Positions 36,346-45,600 are shown, counted from the stretch's first letter. The stretch is 64,000 bases of DNA from Symbiodinium natans (GCA_905221605.1 CAJNDS010000513.1:25001-89000); one strand, 5' to 3'. Notes: a model not told the origin generated them from the letters alone. Program-made: numbers and translations.

Positions 36346-36735
36346 AACCAAATAGCATGGTAACGGACATCTGGGCGCATGAAAACACCACAAAGAGCAT
36401 GGTAACGGACATCTGGGCGCATGAAAACACCGCAAATAACATGGGCGCGGAATTCTGGGGCTTTGAAAACCTAGCAAATAACGTGGGCGCGGAATTCTGG
36501 GGCTTCGAAACCCTCGCAAATAACGTGGGCGCGGAACTGTGGGGCTTCGAAACCCTCGCAAATAACGTGGGCGCGGAACTGTGGGGCTTCGAAATCCTGG
36601 CAAATAACGTGGGCGCGGAATTCTGGGGCTTCGAAATCCTGTGGGGCTTCGAAATCCTCGCAAATAGCGTGGGCGCGGAATTGTGGAGCTTCGAAATCCT
36701 CGCAAACAACTTGGGGACGGTGTGTTCGAATTCGC
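36346..36735. repeat. 42-bp satellite, second block (duplicate)
   Basis: This repeats the order of the first block: ATGGTAACGG units, then GGCGCGGAATTC units, then the AACAACTTGGGGACGGTGT end unit and the CGAATTCGCTTCCAAAACC tail. The whole block therefore appears duplicated in tandem. Confidence 0.85.
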
Positions 36736-36915
36736 TTCCAAAACCATTGCGAAAACCATGGTTCCTGAAGTTGCTGTTTCCAAAACCATCGCAAACACCA
36801 TGGTCCCCGAATTCGCTGTGTCCAAAACCATCGCGAAAACCATGGTACTCGAATTAGCTGTTTCCAAAACCATCGCGAAAACCATGGTCCCCGAATTCGC
36901 TGTTTCCAAAACCAT
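36736..36915. repeat. 42-bp satellite, third subtype
   Basis: About four copies of a 42-bp unit containing CCAAAACCATCGCGAAAACC and CATGGTCCCCGAATTCGC. It shares the period of the preceding blocks but not the unit. Confidence 0.85.
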
Positions 36916-37189
36916 GACAAATATCAGCCATGCAGTGGAGCGGGAAAAAAGTGATCTCGATTTGGAGGGAAGGCAACCAGTCCTGCGCTCAGACTCGTCT
37001 CTCTGTGGGAAGTGATCAGCGGTTGCTCTCAAATGTAACATGTTTGGGCGATGTCCGATTTGGACGTCCTGGGGCGCGCCGACGTCAATGAAGGGGAGAA
37101 GGCATCCCGCACTGTGTGTCGGTGCTAGCGTTCGTGTGCTGTATGTCTGTTACCTCATGATGCGTTGCTCTACATGCGTGCGTGCTAGC
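36916..37189. other. Boundary between satellite and gene island
   Basis: Apparently unique sequence with no recognised gene. A piece near 37168-37185 (GCTCTACATGCGTGCGTGCT) resembles one near 39238-39257, ahead of the ASCH-like gene. Confidence 0.4.
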
Positions 37190-37200
37190 TTTGGCCCGAG
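37190..37200 (+). promoter_or_regulatory. Spliced-leader-like relic ahead of SAP-like gene
   Basis: TTTGGCCCGAG resembles the 3' end of the dinoflagellate spliced leader, TTTTGGCTCAAG. Relic leaders of this kind are known upstream of genes that returned to the genome as processed cDNA. The match is degenerate, and support comes from similar sequences ahead of the next genes. Confidence 0.3.
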
Positions 37201-37262
37201 AGGCGCTATTGAGTGAAACCTTGGCGCCAGCTTGGACCGTGCGGGTTTTTGTAGGTCCAGGC

Positions 37263-37505
37263 ATGTCGTACACCGGCGGGGATGCTATGCAGACGCTGCG
37301 GCGCGGTTTCCGTGCTAAAGGTGCAGGTTGGCTGCGCCAGGAGCTTGCGAAAAAGACGGTCACGCAGCTGCGTGAGCTTGCTGGCGCTGCGGGCACACGA
37401 CAGGGCTCTGGCGCGAGCACGCGAAACAGAGAGGAGCTTCTTGATGCTCTCTCGCAGTGCATCTCCGAGCAGGAGGCGTCTTGGGGAAAGCGTCATTTTC
37501 GATGA
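37263..37505 (+). CDS. SAP-like small protein
   Basis: This 80-codon frame uses the first in-frame ATG; the open frame extends further upstream only through non-ATG codons. Residues about 20-65 resemble a SAP motif: WLRQEL, then LAKKTVTQLRELA, a glycine turn (GAAGTRQGSG), then a second helix with EELLDALSQ. SAP motifs are helix-turn-helix DNA or RNA binding modules, often in chromatin proteins. The protein is far shorter than typical SAP proteins. It could be the first exon of a gene that continues into the Cys/His-rich frame about 150 bp downstream on the same strand, but no splice sites are clear enough to decide. Confidence 0.5.
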   Translation: MSYTGGDAMQTLRRGFRAKGAGWLRQELAKKTVTQLRELAGAAGTRQGSGASTRNREELLDALSQCISEQEASWGKRHFR

Positions 37506-37654
37506 CATGGCATGTCTCCTTGGACTCACTTGACACAACTCACACGTTGGCATGATGTCTGAGTGCATGGTGACATGCGTGCATTCGTGTGGGCGCCGCA
37601 GCACCTTTTTGCGACGTTTGCTTAGGTGACCGCGCCCTTTTGCTCCTTGCCGCA

Positions 37655-37867
37655 ATGGGGAATCTTTGCCCGCCGCGAAGAGGCAGTTGTACTTTCTCCT
37701 GCGAGATGCACGACCGTCCGTGCATGAGAACGAAGTATGGACATCAGGCGCACTATTGCGCACGTTGCATTGTGGATTGGTACAACGAGGAAGATGTGCG
37801 AATGTCTGCCTTGAGGTCTCTCCCGCATCTTTCATCTGAGGCTGCTCATCGGCATGATGACTAGGGG
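37655..37867 (+). CDS. Cys/His-rich small protein, possible exon
   Basis: From this ATG the frame encodes about 69 residues with Cys and His spaced like a zinc site: CTFSCEMHD, then CMRTKYGHQAHYCARC. The open frame extends upstream to about 37589 without an ATG and adds FCDVC, a further CxxC pair. The last upstream stretch follows GCCGCAG, a plausible splice acceptor. The coding part may therefore begin near 37598 as a downstream exon of the SAP-like gene. I do not recognise the family. Zinc binding is an inference from spacing only. Confidence 0.4.
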
Positions 37868-38368
37868 CGGTGCTGACGTATCCCGGCGGTCTGAGCGGCT
37901 ACGTGTGTTTCACGCCACCGCACACATGTAGCGCGACCGTGGAACCGCATGGCCGCTCTGTTGCGAAGATGCGCGGCTGCGGAACCGCATGGACGCCGTC
38001 TTGCGGAGGTGTGGGGATGCAGCCCGCGGGACTGGGCAAGTTCGTTTCTCACTAGAGCGCAGGACTGAAACAGTGCTTCTTCTGTAGCCTTCTTCTTGAC
38101 CTCAACTTCTCTTCGCCTTTGACGTTGACCGTGGATGGGAGACATCCCGAGCTTTAGGCCAGTCGATGACGTGGTTTTGTGTCTGTCTGTGTGGGAATGT
38201 CATTCTGACATTGTTCTGCCCGAACCCCAGAACCTCAGCCCCTCACTCTTCTGAACAAGATACCCTAAACCCGCAGACCTGGCTGCGCTGCTGGCTTTGG
38301 CTCGAAAAGCTAGTTTTGGCCCGACGAGCGGTCTGCAGTGAAACCTCCTTGCTGCTTTCTGCATATGC
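37868..38368 (+). other. Intergenic spacer
   Basis: There is no convincing gene. Short frames on both strands are of low quality. Leader-like sequences occur near the right end and are listed separately. Confidence 0.5.
38296..38328 (+). promoter_or_regulatory. Two spliced-leader-like relics ahead of phosphatase-like gene
   Basis: TTTGGCTCGAA at 38296-38306 and TTTTGGCCCGACGAG at 38314-38328 both resemble the leader end TTTTGGCTCAAG. Tandem relics are what repeated rounds of trans-splicing and reintegration would leave. Each match has two or more mismatches. Confidence 0.3.
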
Positions 38369-39091
38369 ATGGAGTCCTCGCTGACGTCTTCTGGGCCGAC
38401 AATGTCCGACGCGGAGATGTGCTGGATTCGACAGAGGCAGCTCGACATCTCCACAAAATACAATGAGGGACCTTGGTCAGACATGGACTATACTGTTTGG
38501 AGAGCTTCCTACAACCTGGGCGACATCTCCGACTGGCCTCTCGATGCCGTGGTGGTGCGGTCTGCGAAGCCTGGTGAGAGCTGCTTGCTGGGCAGCGTGC
38601 GCTCGGCTGCCGACATCTTCCACGTCGAGGTCAGCACCAACACTTCTGTGACGGTTGTGGTGAGCGTGTGCCGGCCAGCTGAGCTGCGAGTCAGGGGGGC
38701 TCCCCAAGACTGGCGCGAGCACTTTTCCCGCTCTGGTGTGCGGCACGTCCAAGTTGAATTGGACGACCCCAGAATCAAATGCAACCGGGATGCTTCCTGG
38801 TTCTTCGAGAGCGCAGAGCGGTGCGCCCAGGCTTGGACAGACATGGCTCAGACTTTGCGCACTCTGCGCGAGCAGTGCCAACAGGCGAGCGAGGAGTTCA
38901 ACGTGCTCTTCCATTGCTTCGGTGGCATTAATCGCAGTCCTGCTGCCCTCTGCGCTTGGCTGGTGCTGGACGGCCAATGCAGCGCAGATGAAGCTGTGGA
39001 CTGCATCTTGTCGGCTCGGCCAGCTCTGCAACCGTGGAAATGCAGAGATTATGCTCTCTTGGCTTTGCACCGCCTGCAGAACTCTCGCTAG
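38369..39091 (+). CDS. Dual-specificity-phosphatase-like protein
   Basis: A 240-residue frame with a real ATG; a second ATG lies 11 codons later. It carries the protein tyrosine phosphatase signature HCX5R as HCFGGINRS, with Cys183 and Arg189. The motif follows the hydrophobic strand FNVLF and precedes a helix PAALCAWLVL, as in dual-specificity phosphatases, and Ser190 after the arginine is also typical. Asp132/Asp133 in ELDDPRI are the best candidates for the general acid, but they lie about 50 residues before the cysteine, whereas about 30 is usual, so an insertion or a different acid is possible. The alanine-glycine of the usual HCxAGxxR loop is replaced by GG. The frame is intact and unspliced. 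The substrate cannot be told. Confidence 0.75.
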   Translation: MESSLTSSGPTMSDAEMCWIRQRQLDISTKYNEGPWSDMDYTVWRASYNLGDISDWPLDAVVVRSAKPGESCLLGSVRSAADIFHVEVSTNTSVTVVVSVCRPAELRVRGAPQDWREHFSRSGVRHVQVELDDPRIKCNRDASWFFESAERCAQAWTDMAQTLRTLREQCQQASEEFNVLFHCFGGINRSPAALCAWLVLDGQCSADEAVDCILSARPALQPWKCRDYALLALHRLQNSR

Positions 39092-39393
39092 TTTGAACCC
39101 TTGCTTACTCCCCTCAACGCTGTCTTGCGAAAGGGTCTTTCGCGTGTACCAGCCCAAGATATAAAATGCAAAGCTGCTTGGCCTCCTGCCTGCGCCTCAA
39201 CATGCACACATATGCGCCGTCACACATTCCATCGGATGCTCTACACGCATGCGTGCTTCTAGAGGGATGGCCCGAGCGCATGGAGCTTTGAAATCCTCGC
39301 AAACAACTTGGGGACGGTGTTGTGGATCTTCTCCTGCGCTCAGAGTTTTGTTGTGATCTCTACCTTGGCTCGAGGCAGGTGTGAAGTTGCAGC
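39092..39393 (+). other. Intergenic spacer with satellite fragment and leader-like site
   Basis: The spacer contains ACGCTGTCTTGCGAAAG (near 39119), which recurs near 40339. It also holds a stray satellite piece at 39281-39320 and CTTGGCTCGAG at 39364-39374, which resembles the spliced-leader end TTGGCTCAAG with one mismatch and lies 19 bp before the next ATG. Confidence 0.45.
39281..39320 (+). repeat. Stray fragment of the 42-bp satellite
   Basis: Forty bases here match 36683-36722 with a single difference (TTTG for TTCG). They contain the end-unit signature AACAACTTGGGGACGGTGT. It is a solitary piece of the satellite 2.5 kb away, within the gene island and in the same orientation. Confidence 0.85.
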
Positions 39394-40143
39394 ATGGCGG
39401 GTCTCGGTAGAAAGTCACAGGAACTTAGCCAGCGCGGGATCGTGGAGAAGCATGGATATGGCTGGCGAGCGCATTTTGCGCACATCCGCATCTGCGAGGA
39501 GAAGGACACTTCGATCAGAGGTCCGCTGCGTGACAGCAGAAGGAAAGCTCTTGCAGACTTGAAATCCATGCGAGAATGCGGCACGGCGGCCGAGTTGGTC
39601 GCTCGCGCAGCACGGCTGAAAGATCCTAACTTGCCTGCTTCGGTGTCCAATGAAGTTTTTTTGTCGACTCAGCGCCTCTCGCTTTGCGGCCTCAATGTCC
39701 AGTACCCATGGAGTCGGCTGTTGATGCTTGGGCGCAAAAAGATGGAGGTGAGGAAGTACGCCCTCGGTCACTACCAGTGCTTTTCGGAGGGCGAGCAGCT
39801 CTTCCTCATAGAGACCGTCGGCGCCGGGTCCACCAAGGGTGCCATCGTGGACACGGAGATTGGCCCTCCTCCTTCACGGGCTCAGGTCCTGGGCATCATC
39901 ACCTTTGCTGGGGCGACCGAGTTCTTGGACGATCGGGACTTCGACTCTCACAGGCAGGATACGCTCATCGAGGTCGACAGTCCATTCGATTGGTGGTCCT
40001 CGGGTGCTAAGCGGTTTTTCGGCTGGGTGGTCCTGGACGTCAAGGCTTTCAAGATGCCCGTGTCGGTGGGAGGGCGGCCAAGGTCCATGCTGGGCTGGAC
40101 CAAGCCAGTTGAGCTGTCCTTTCAGTTCGAAGTTGCTGAGTAG
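39394..40143 (+). CDS. AP2-like plus ASCH/PUA-like protein
   Basis: A 249-residue frame beginning ATGGCG. Residues about 13-62 (QRGIVEKHGYGWRAHF, then GPLRDSRRKALADL) resemble the AP2-like DNA-binding pattern common in dinoflagellate proteins: a GxGWRA strand, then GPxR, then an Ala-rich helix. Residues about 105-245 look like an ASCH/PUA-type RNA-binding fold: LLMLGRKKMEVRKY, a following EGEQLFLIET strand, and QVLGIITFAGATEF. ASCH proteins typically show the G-K-x-x-E-x-R pattern, which matches GRKKMEVRK. The pairing suggests nucleic-acid binding, but no target is evident. The frame is complete and ends at TAG. Both domain calls are by eye. Confidence 0.6.
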   Translation: MAGLGRKSQELSQRGIVEKHGYGWRAHFAHIRICEEKDTSIRGPLRDSRRKALADLKSMRECGTAAELVARAARLKDPNLPASVSNEVFLSTQRLSLCGLNVQYPWSRLLMLGRKKMEVRKYALGHYQCFSEGEQLFLIETVGAGSTKGAIVDTEIGPPPSRAQVLGIITFAGATEFLDDRDFDSHRQDTLIEVDSPFDWWSSGAKRFFGWVVLDVKAFKMPVSVGGRPRSMLGWTKPVELSFQFEVAE

Positions 40144-40850
40144 CTTTGTAGTAAGTAGTAACGTCAATCCGGAATGGAGAGGGAAGCGCGACGCGACCCG
40201 GAGTGGGAAGCTGGCGCACATGATTTCAAGTCGACGGCGCGCTTGCGATGAAAAGGTTAGCCTCTGCAAGGCAGCGTGTCAATTCGGAGCGCGGGTGCCA
40301 CATGTCAGACAAATACACATGTGGGTTCCCCAAACGGACGCTGTCTTGCGAAAGTACGACGGCGCGGCCACCTCTGTTTAATATGACGGTGCGACGCACG
40401 CGTGTGTGAAAATGCAGCTAGGACCGCCCGGGACGATTGGCACCTTTGTCGACCGACTTGCAAGTAAAGCTGTTTTCTGCGCGCAGGTATTCCATGGCGA
40501 CCAACATGCACGGCCCTTACTTAGACTCCACCTCTTTTGTCTGTTTTTGTGCTTGTGTGGTTTCTGCTTCTTTCCTTGCACCGGCGCAGGTGCGTGCCGC
40601 GACCGGCCGCTGGAGCTCGGCGTTGTCTTCAACGCCGATGAAAAGTCTACAGAGTTGACCACAAGTGCATGGCATTCAACTCCACACACTTGAATGCCAT
40701 GCGGTTCCAGTGCATACAAGTGCAGTGTACAAGTGACTATGCAACCATGTAAGGGCATACATTTCTCCAAGTGCATACAGTTCGATTACAAAGAATCAAG
40801 TGCATGGAGTCAACGCACGGCAAATCGATGCTTTCGGGCCATCCCTCTTC
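40144..40850. other. Intergenic region after the gene island
   Basis: No convincing gene. It holds ACGCTGTCTTGCGAAAG (near 40339), also found after the phosphatase-like gene, a perfect hairpin at 40667-40702, and several AAGTGCAT pieces (40664, 40737, 40769, 40798) reminiscent of the 14-bp satellite at 34.2 kb. Confidence 0.5.
40667..40702. repeat. 13-bp hairpin
   Basis: GCATGGCATTCAA and TTGAATGCCATGC are perfect inverted repeats around a 10-base loop. It has no T run after it and nothing known recognises it. It lies about 525 bp after the ASCH-like stop codon. Confidence 0.7.
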
Positions 40851-40853
40851 TAG

Positions 40854-40870
40854 TTTAAAAGGTGTGGCTC
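40854..40870 (+). other. TTTAAAAGGTGTGGCTC motif ahead of satellite
   Basis: It matches the motif at 34124 with one extra A. It lies about 20 bp before the 42-bp array and points into it. Confidence 0.7.
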
Positions 40871-40879
40871 AGCTTGGCT

Positions 40880-41515
40880 TCGCAAATACTGTAAAAAGCA
40901 GCATTTCTGCGTTTAGAGAGGCTGCAAATACTGTAAATAGCAGCATTTCTGCGTTGTCAGAGGCTTCAAATACTTCAAATGGCAGCATTTCTGCGTTGTC
41001 AGAGGCTTCAAATACTGTAAATAGCAGCATTTCTGCGTTGTCAGAGGCTGCGAATACTGTAAATAGCAGCATTTCTGCGTTGTCAGAGGCTGCAAATTCT
41101 GCACCAATACTATAAATAGCAGCATTTCTGCGTTGTCAGAGGCTTCAAATACTGCAAATAGCAGCATTTCTGCGTTGTCAGAAGCTTCCAAGACTGTAAA
41201 TAGCAGCATTTCTGTGTTGTCAGCGGCTTCCAATACTGTAAATAGCAGCATTTCTGCGTCAGAGGCTTCAAGTACTGCAAATAGCAGAATTTCTGCGTTG
41301 CGTTGGCTGCAAATACTGTACGTAGCAGCATCTCTGACATCAAATGTATATAGCAGCATTTCTGGGTTTTTCAGACGCTGCAACGAAGGGCATTAAATCG
41401 CAGCATTACTGTGTTTTCAGAGGCTTGAGATACTGTAAATGGCAGCATTTCTGCGTTGTCAGACACTGCAAATACTGTAAATAGCAGCATTTCTGTGTTT
41501 TCAGAGGTTGGATAT
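40880..41515. repeat. 42-bp satellite, TGTAAATAGCAGCATTTCTG type
   Basis: About 14 units with TGTAAATAGCAGCATTTCTG and CGTTGTCAGAGGC, mostly at 42 bp, decaying to the right. The Ser/Ala/Asn-rich plus frames and Leu/Phe-rich minus frames follow the repeat and have no other coding signal. The 42-bp period equals that of the satellite at 35.9-36.9 kb although the unit differs. Confidence 0.9.
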
Positions 41516-41519
41516 AAAT

Positions 41520-41746
41520 CATATGCTCTTATATAAACATGTAAATATAAATAAATAATATATACACATATATATATATATACAGTTATTTGTTGATTTA
41601 TATTGATTTTTCCAAAATTGTATACGATAATATGCTATTTAGTATTGTATATATATATATAGATATATAATACACTATCTAGTATATGTATATGTATATG
41701 TATGCTATGTAATATGTAAATGTATCTATGTATATGTAATATGATA

Positions 41747-41812
<66 letters not shown>

Positions 41813-41838
41813 CAATGTAAATGTATATGTATATGTAA
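41520..41838. repeat. TA and TATATG microsatellite
   Basis: TA-rich sequence becomes a regular hexamer array (ATGTAT) at about 41750-41835. It separates the 42-bp satellite from the 110-bp array. Confidence 0.9.
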
Positions 41839-42014
41839 AAGCGGGGGGTTTGGGGGGGGGGGCGCAGCCCCCCCCCATTTGCAAACTCAATGCTTGCATG
41901 TAGGTTTCAAGATTCATATGCTTTGAAGCAAGCTTGCACGGCTTAAAAAAGCGGGGGGGTTGGGGGGGGCACAGCCCCCCATTTGCAAACTCAATGCTTG
42001 CATGATGGGTTTCA
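41838..42014. repeat. 110-bp array, left part (two units)
   Basis: Each unit holds a G-rich run, GGCGCAGCC or GGCACAGCC, a C-rich run, ATTTGCAAACTCAATGCTTG and AAGCAAGCTTGCACGGC. The second unit stops at 42014 where the retrotransposon begins, and it resumes at 52403. Confidence 0.9.
42002..42014. repeat. Target-site duplication, left copy
   Basis: ATGATGGGTTTCA, identical to 52403-52415. It belongs to a unit of the surrounding 110-bp array. Confidence 0.9.
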
Positions 42015-42033
42015 CTCGAACTCGAACTCGATT
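42015..42033 (-). repeat. 3' hexamer tail of the retrotransposon
   Basis: On the element strand the last bases read as CGAGTT repeated about three times, directly before the target duplication. Short repeat tails of this kind mark the 3' end in several LINE clades. Confidence 0.7.
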
Positions 42034-42695
42034 CCGCAGCGGTCTGGTCTGACCTACTAGCTAGCTGTAGTTCATGACATATGTCACGGCCGCTCTGTGG
42101 CGGCGGCTAACAGCTTCGGGTATGGACAGCAAGAGACGTCCCGCAGGAACCGGAGTTCAACTAGACTGCAGGCAAAAACGGTGTCAAGCGCAACAGAGCC
42201 TACCTGGACCTACCGTGAACAGGAAAGAAACACGTGCTCACAAACTCAAAAAGGACGGTGTATGTACAAGGGATACTATTCTACGGCCGGTCTCACAGTT
42301 CGCTCACTCACAGGGCTAAACAGTGTGGGCACACTTGTGCCGCAGATGTCCTGGGGCCGATGAGGGTGCGGCACCCCTGTGCTGATGGAGCAACGCATGA
42401 CTGCATATGGTGGCATGGTTGAGAATAGGACTCGGTACACTAAAGAAGAAGAGCACAAAAACACTCAGGGAGAGTGTAGCTATCTCATTTTCTCATCGCT
42501 CAAGACTCCTTAGCAGGGCGACCCGGACATGAAGTGCCGGTATCATGGCTCTGTGGCCGAAAGGTCGGCTTCACATGTGCCTTCCCTGTACATAGGAACA
42601 GAGACAAAGATTCAGACAGGGTTGCAAGCCTGTCCCCCCGTGCACCCTAGATGGGGGTGCACCCCCACTTTTGTGAGAAAAATAAGCTCTCATCG
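42034..42695 (-). other. 3' untranslated region of the retrotransposon
   Basis: About 660 bp between the stop codon and the tail. It has no long frame in element sense. A perfect palindrome, GGGGGTGCACCCCC, lies at 42653-42666, 30 bp after the stop, and could fold in the RNA. Confidence 0.6.
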
Positions 42696-45600
42696 TCAGG
42701 CCGATCCGCCTTCCCCAGCAGGGGGCCTGCGGATGCAGCCAAGCACATAACAGTTGGACTGGATTTCGGGACTTAAGGTTTCAAGCCTTTCCGATGCGAC
42801 ACCGTCGTCCATGTACCAGGCATCTGTCCTGCCCGGTATCAAGCCAACGGTTCTGTAGTGCCCTGTGAGAACTGATTCACCCAGATGCACAATGATGGAA
42901 ATGAGGTCATAGGCAAGCCAATCACACGCTATGCTGCTTTCATTTCGGAAGATCGGCAGGTGGACACAGCGATTGTTGAATGTAAGAGGCACACGGGTCT
43001 TCCTCGTGACACCATTGGTCGTGGTATATCTAGGTAGAACAAGGAAAATGTGAGTCGGAGCTGTGCATAGCGCATGCGGTTGGGCCTGCAGGTGCCAGCT
43101 AAGGATGAGGGTGTCCAGCTCCCCGTCTTGGATACCTCCAGGTGCTGCCAGAAGTAGCAATGGTGCAGCGGGCTCCCTGATTTCAGTAGTGCATCCCTCC
43201 TCAACCGCAACTCTCGCCTCCCAGTGAACGAGGCTATCAGTCCAAGCAAGCTTAGGGATGATGAACTGTATGAATTCACTCACATCATGCTGTCTGTTGG
43301 GCTGCGCCCAGCCTAGCATGTACATGCGGAGAAACATGGCTGCATCCCAGTGCGTTTTGGCAAGTGCCTTCTGCCAAGCATCGGGTATGCGGCTCCCCGG
43401 CCTGAGCTGTGCTTGCCACAGGGTGGCAGTTATGACGGAGTTGATGTAGCAAGTGTTGCCACTATTTTTAAGCTTGAGGCGAGAGACACTCGGCACACCA
43501 GCAGGTGGCCGTGCACTTCCTGCAGCGCTCAGATGTTTTCCAGGGCCTTTTGCAGTGCCATTGCCAGTCCGTGGCGTTGCTGGTTTGGCGGCTGCAGTTG
43601 CGCTCCCACCACATTCCACACCGCGCAGTTGGCCAACTGTCGCAGTTTCTGATGCAGGATGTTTGCTCTCGGATCTCGCATGGCTACTTCGATGAGGAAC
43701 ACTGCTTTGTCGCCTTCCTGGGGCTCTTGCTTGGGACGCCTTTGGGCGCAGAACCTGGTGACCAGATCCGGAAGACACAGCTCGGCGACCTGGTTGATGA
43801 GCTCCGTCGCTTCTTCCACCTTCAGGCTCTTGGCTGTCGCCGACGGCTCCACCTGTTTGGTGGCCGAGTTCCACTCCTGATACACGAAGCGCTTCTGTTG
43901 GTCGAGCCACTGATGCTTCATCGCATTCTCCACGGCCGTGGGATCTCCCACCATCAGTTGGACTCTTGCCACGACCTCTTTCAGCAGGAGGCCCAGCGCA
44001 ACGATTCTCATCGGGGGGACGTTCTCTCCTTTCTTCTGTTTTTGTTGCCATTCCTGCCCCGCTTTGAAAAGCGGCAGCAATATGGTTCCTGGGCCTTGTT
44101 GCTGGAGGTGGAAAGTGAAGGATGTGTCCAGGCGTAGACGGTTCAGGGCGTCCTCCTGTTGCAACGACAGATTTGCCAGGAGCGTCACCACCGAGTTCAG
44201 GTTCTCGTCTGCAATTTGTCGCCGGCCTCCCCGCTATCCTCGCCGGGCCGCTTTGGGTCGCTTGTTCGGTGCGTTCTCGGTCTCCCGGTCCATTTCTCTC
44301 GGCTGCTTCGAGGTCTCTCTCATGTTCGTCGCTAGCCCTGGTAGTAGGTTGCCGAAGACGCTCACCACTTCCGTCGTCATGTTCACAGTGTAGTCCTATC
44401 AGGGCACATTGGAAGATCACATTGCATTGGAAGTAATGTCTGGAGGGGGAGGACCTGTCACACCACGGGCAGGTGCCATTTCGGAGGAGTCGGGGCTTGA
44501 CCTGTGCACATCGCTCCTCAAGTTTGCCGTTGGCGGTGACTGCCCACACGTCCTTGTGGGCCCTAACTATGTGTCGCTTCAGAGCCGTGGGATCGGCGAT
44601 CCATCGCTTGCAAACACAGCAGTGTTGCTTGAGGGACGACACAACATCGGCATCTAGCAGACTTTTCCAGCCTTGTTGCCGAGCAACATCAAGAACCGGC
44701 TTTTGGGCTATGGGAGGCGGCTCATTTGCAGTGGCATCCTCTGGAGCTTTTGGATTGGTGCTAGTATCGGCTTCGGGGCCGACCGCGGCTCCCTGAGTAC
44801 TGCATTCCGGATAAAGAACAGGGCAGTATCCTTTTTCAATATGTGCTTTAAGCCCAATCCATGCCCCGTATTTGAATTTACAGAAGGCACACTGGGGCAG
44901 ACCGTTCAGTGCGTGGTTTGCCGGATCAAAATTGAGCAGTTCTGGCTTATCTTCTGGGTGCTTCCATGCCTTATGCTGTCGGAGGCTAGTGATAGTGCGA
45001 AATTGCTGACTGCAATGCGGACAGGTATAAGGGTCTGACTCCTTATCTTCAGGAAGCTGCTCACCTGCGTTCATCGAATGGAGTGAGTTGATAGCCAGCG
45101 CGAGCTGCGCCCGGACCTGTGGAAGGGCCCTAATGTCGCTGGGGCACTCTGCTGCAACTGTCTCAAGTGCGTCATGCATTCTCTGGCCTTGGTGCGCGAG
45201 CGCCTGCAGGGGGTCCTCAGCATTGAGATGTTTCTGGATCTGTTCATTGGTCACTAGGGTAAGATGCGCCGGCTTTTTGGCAATAGCCCGCATCTGTCTG
45301 GCAGCCATTGCACGAAGATGCTTGCGTCCTGTGGGTCTAACGCCCACCGCCAGTAGCCCGTGCGCTGCTGAGCTCCACACCCCGGCTCTCCAGATTTGGT
45401 ACCTGGGACGGTTGTGCGTTACGCGTCTGGAGTTGATGGCTTTGCGAAGCTGGCTATATTGACCCCTCGCCTTACGCATACGTAGCTGAACAGTTTTCTC
45501 CTGGGCATCTCTATAGGAAATGACGGTACCTAGGTACTGATGTGTTTTCCTGAGAGGGATCAGAATCTGCTCGCCGTGTTGCATGAAGGCAAGGTGTGGG

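Noticed and set aside
35895-36857. A 320-codon plus-strand frame of 14-residue repeats
   Set aside because: The 42-bp unit keeps all phases open. Equally long frames exist on the other strand. There is no unique flanking domain or start context.
34927-37041. A 704-codon minus-strand open frame
   Set aside because: It runs across 74-, 61- and 42-bp satellites. Two of the periods are not multiples of three, so successive units are read in different phases. No domain is visible.
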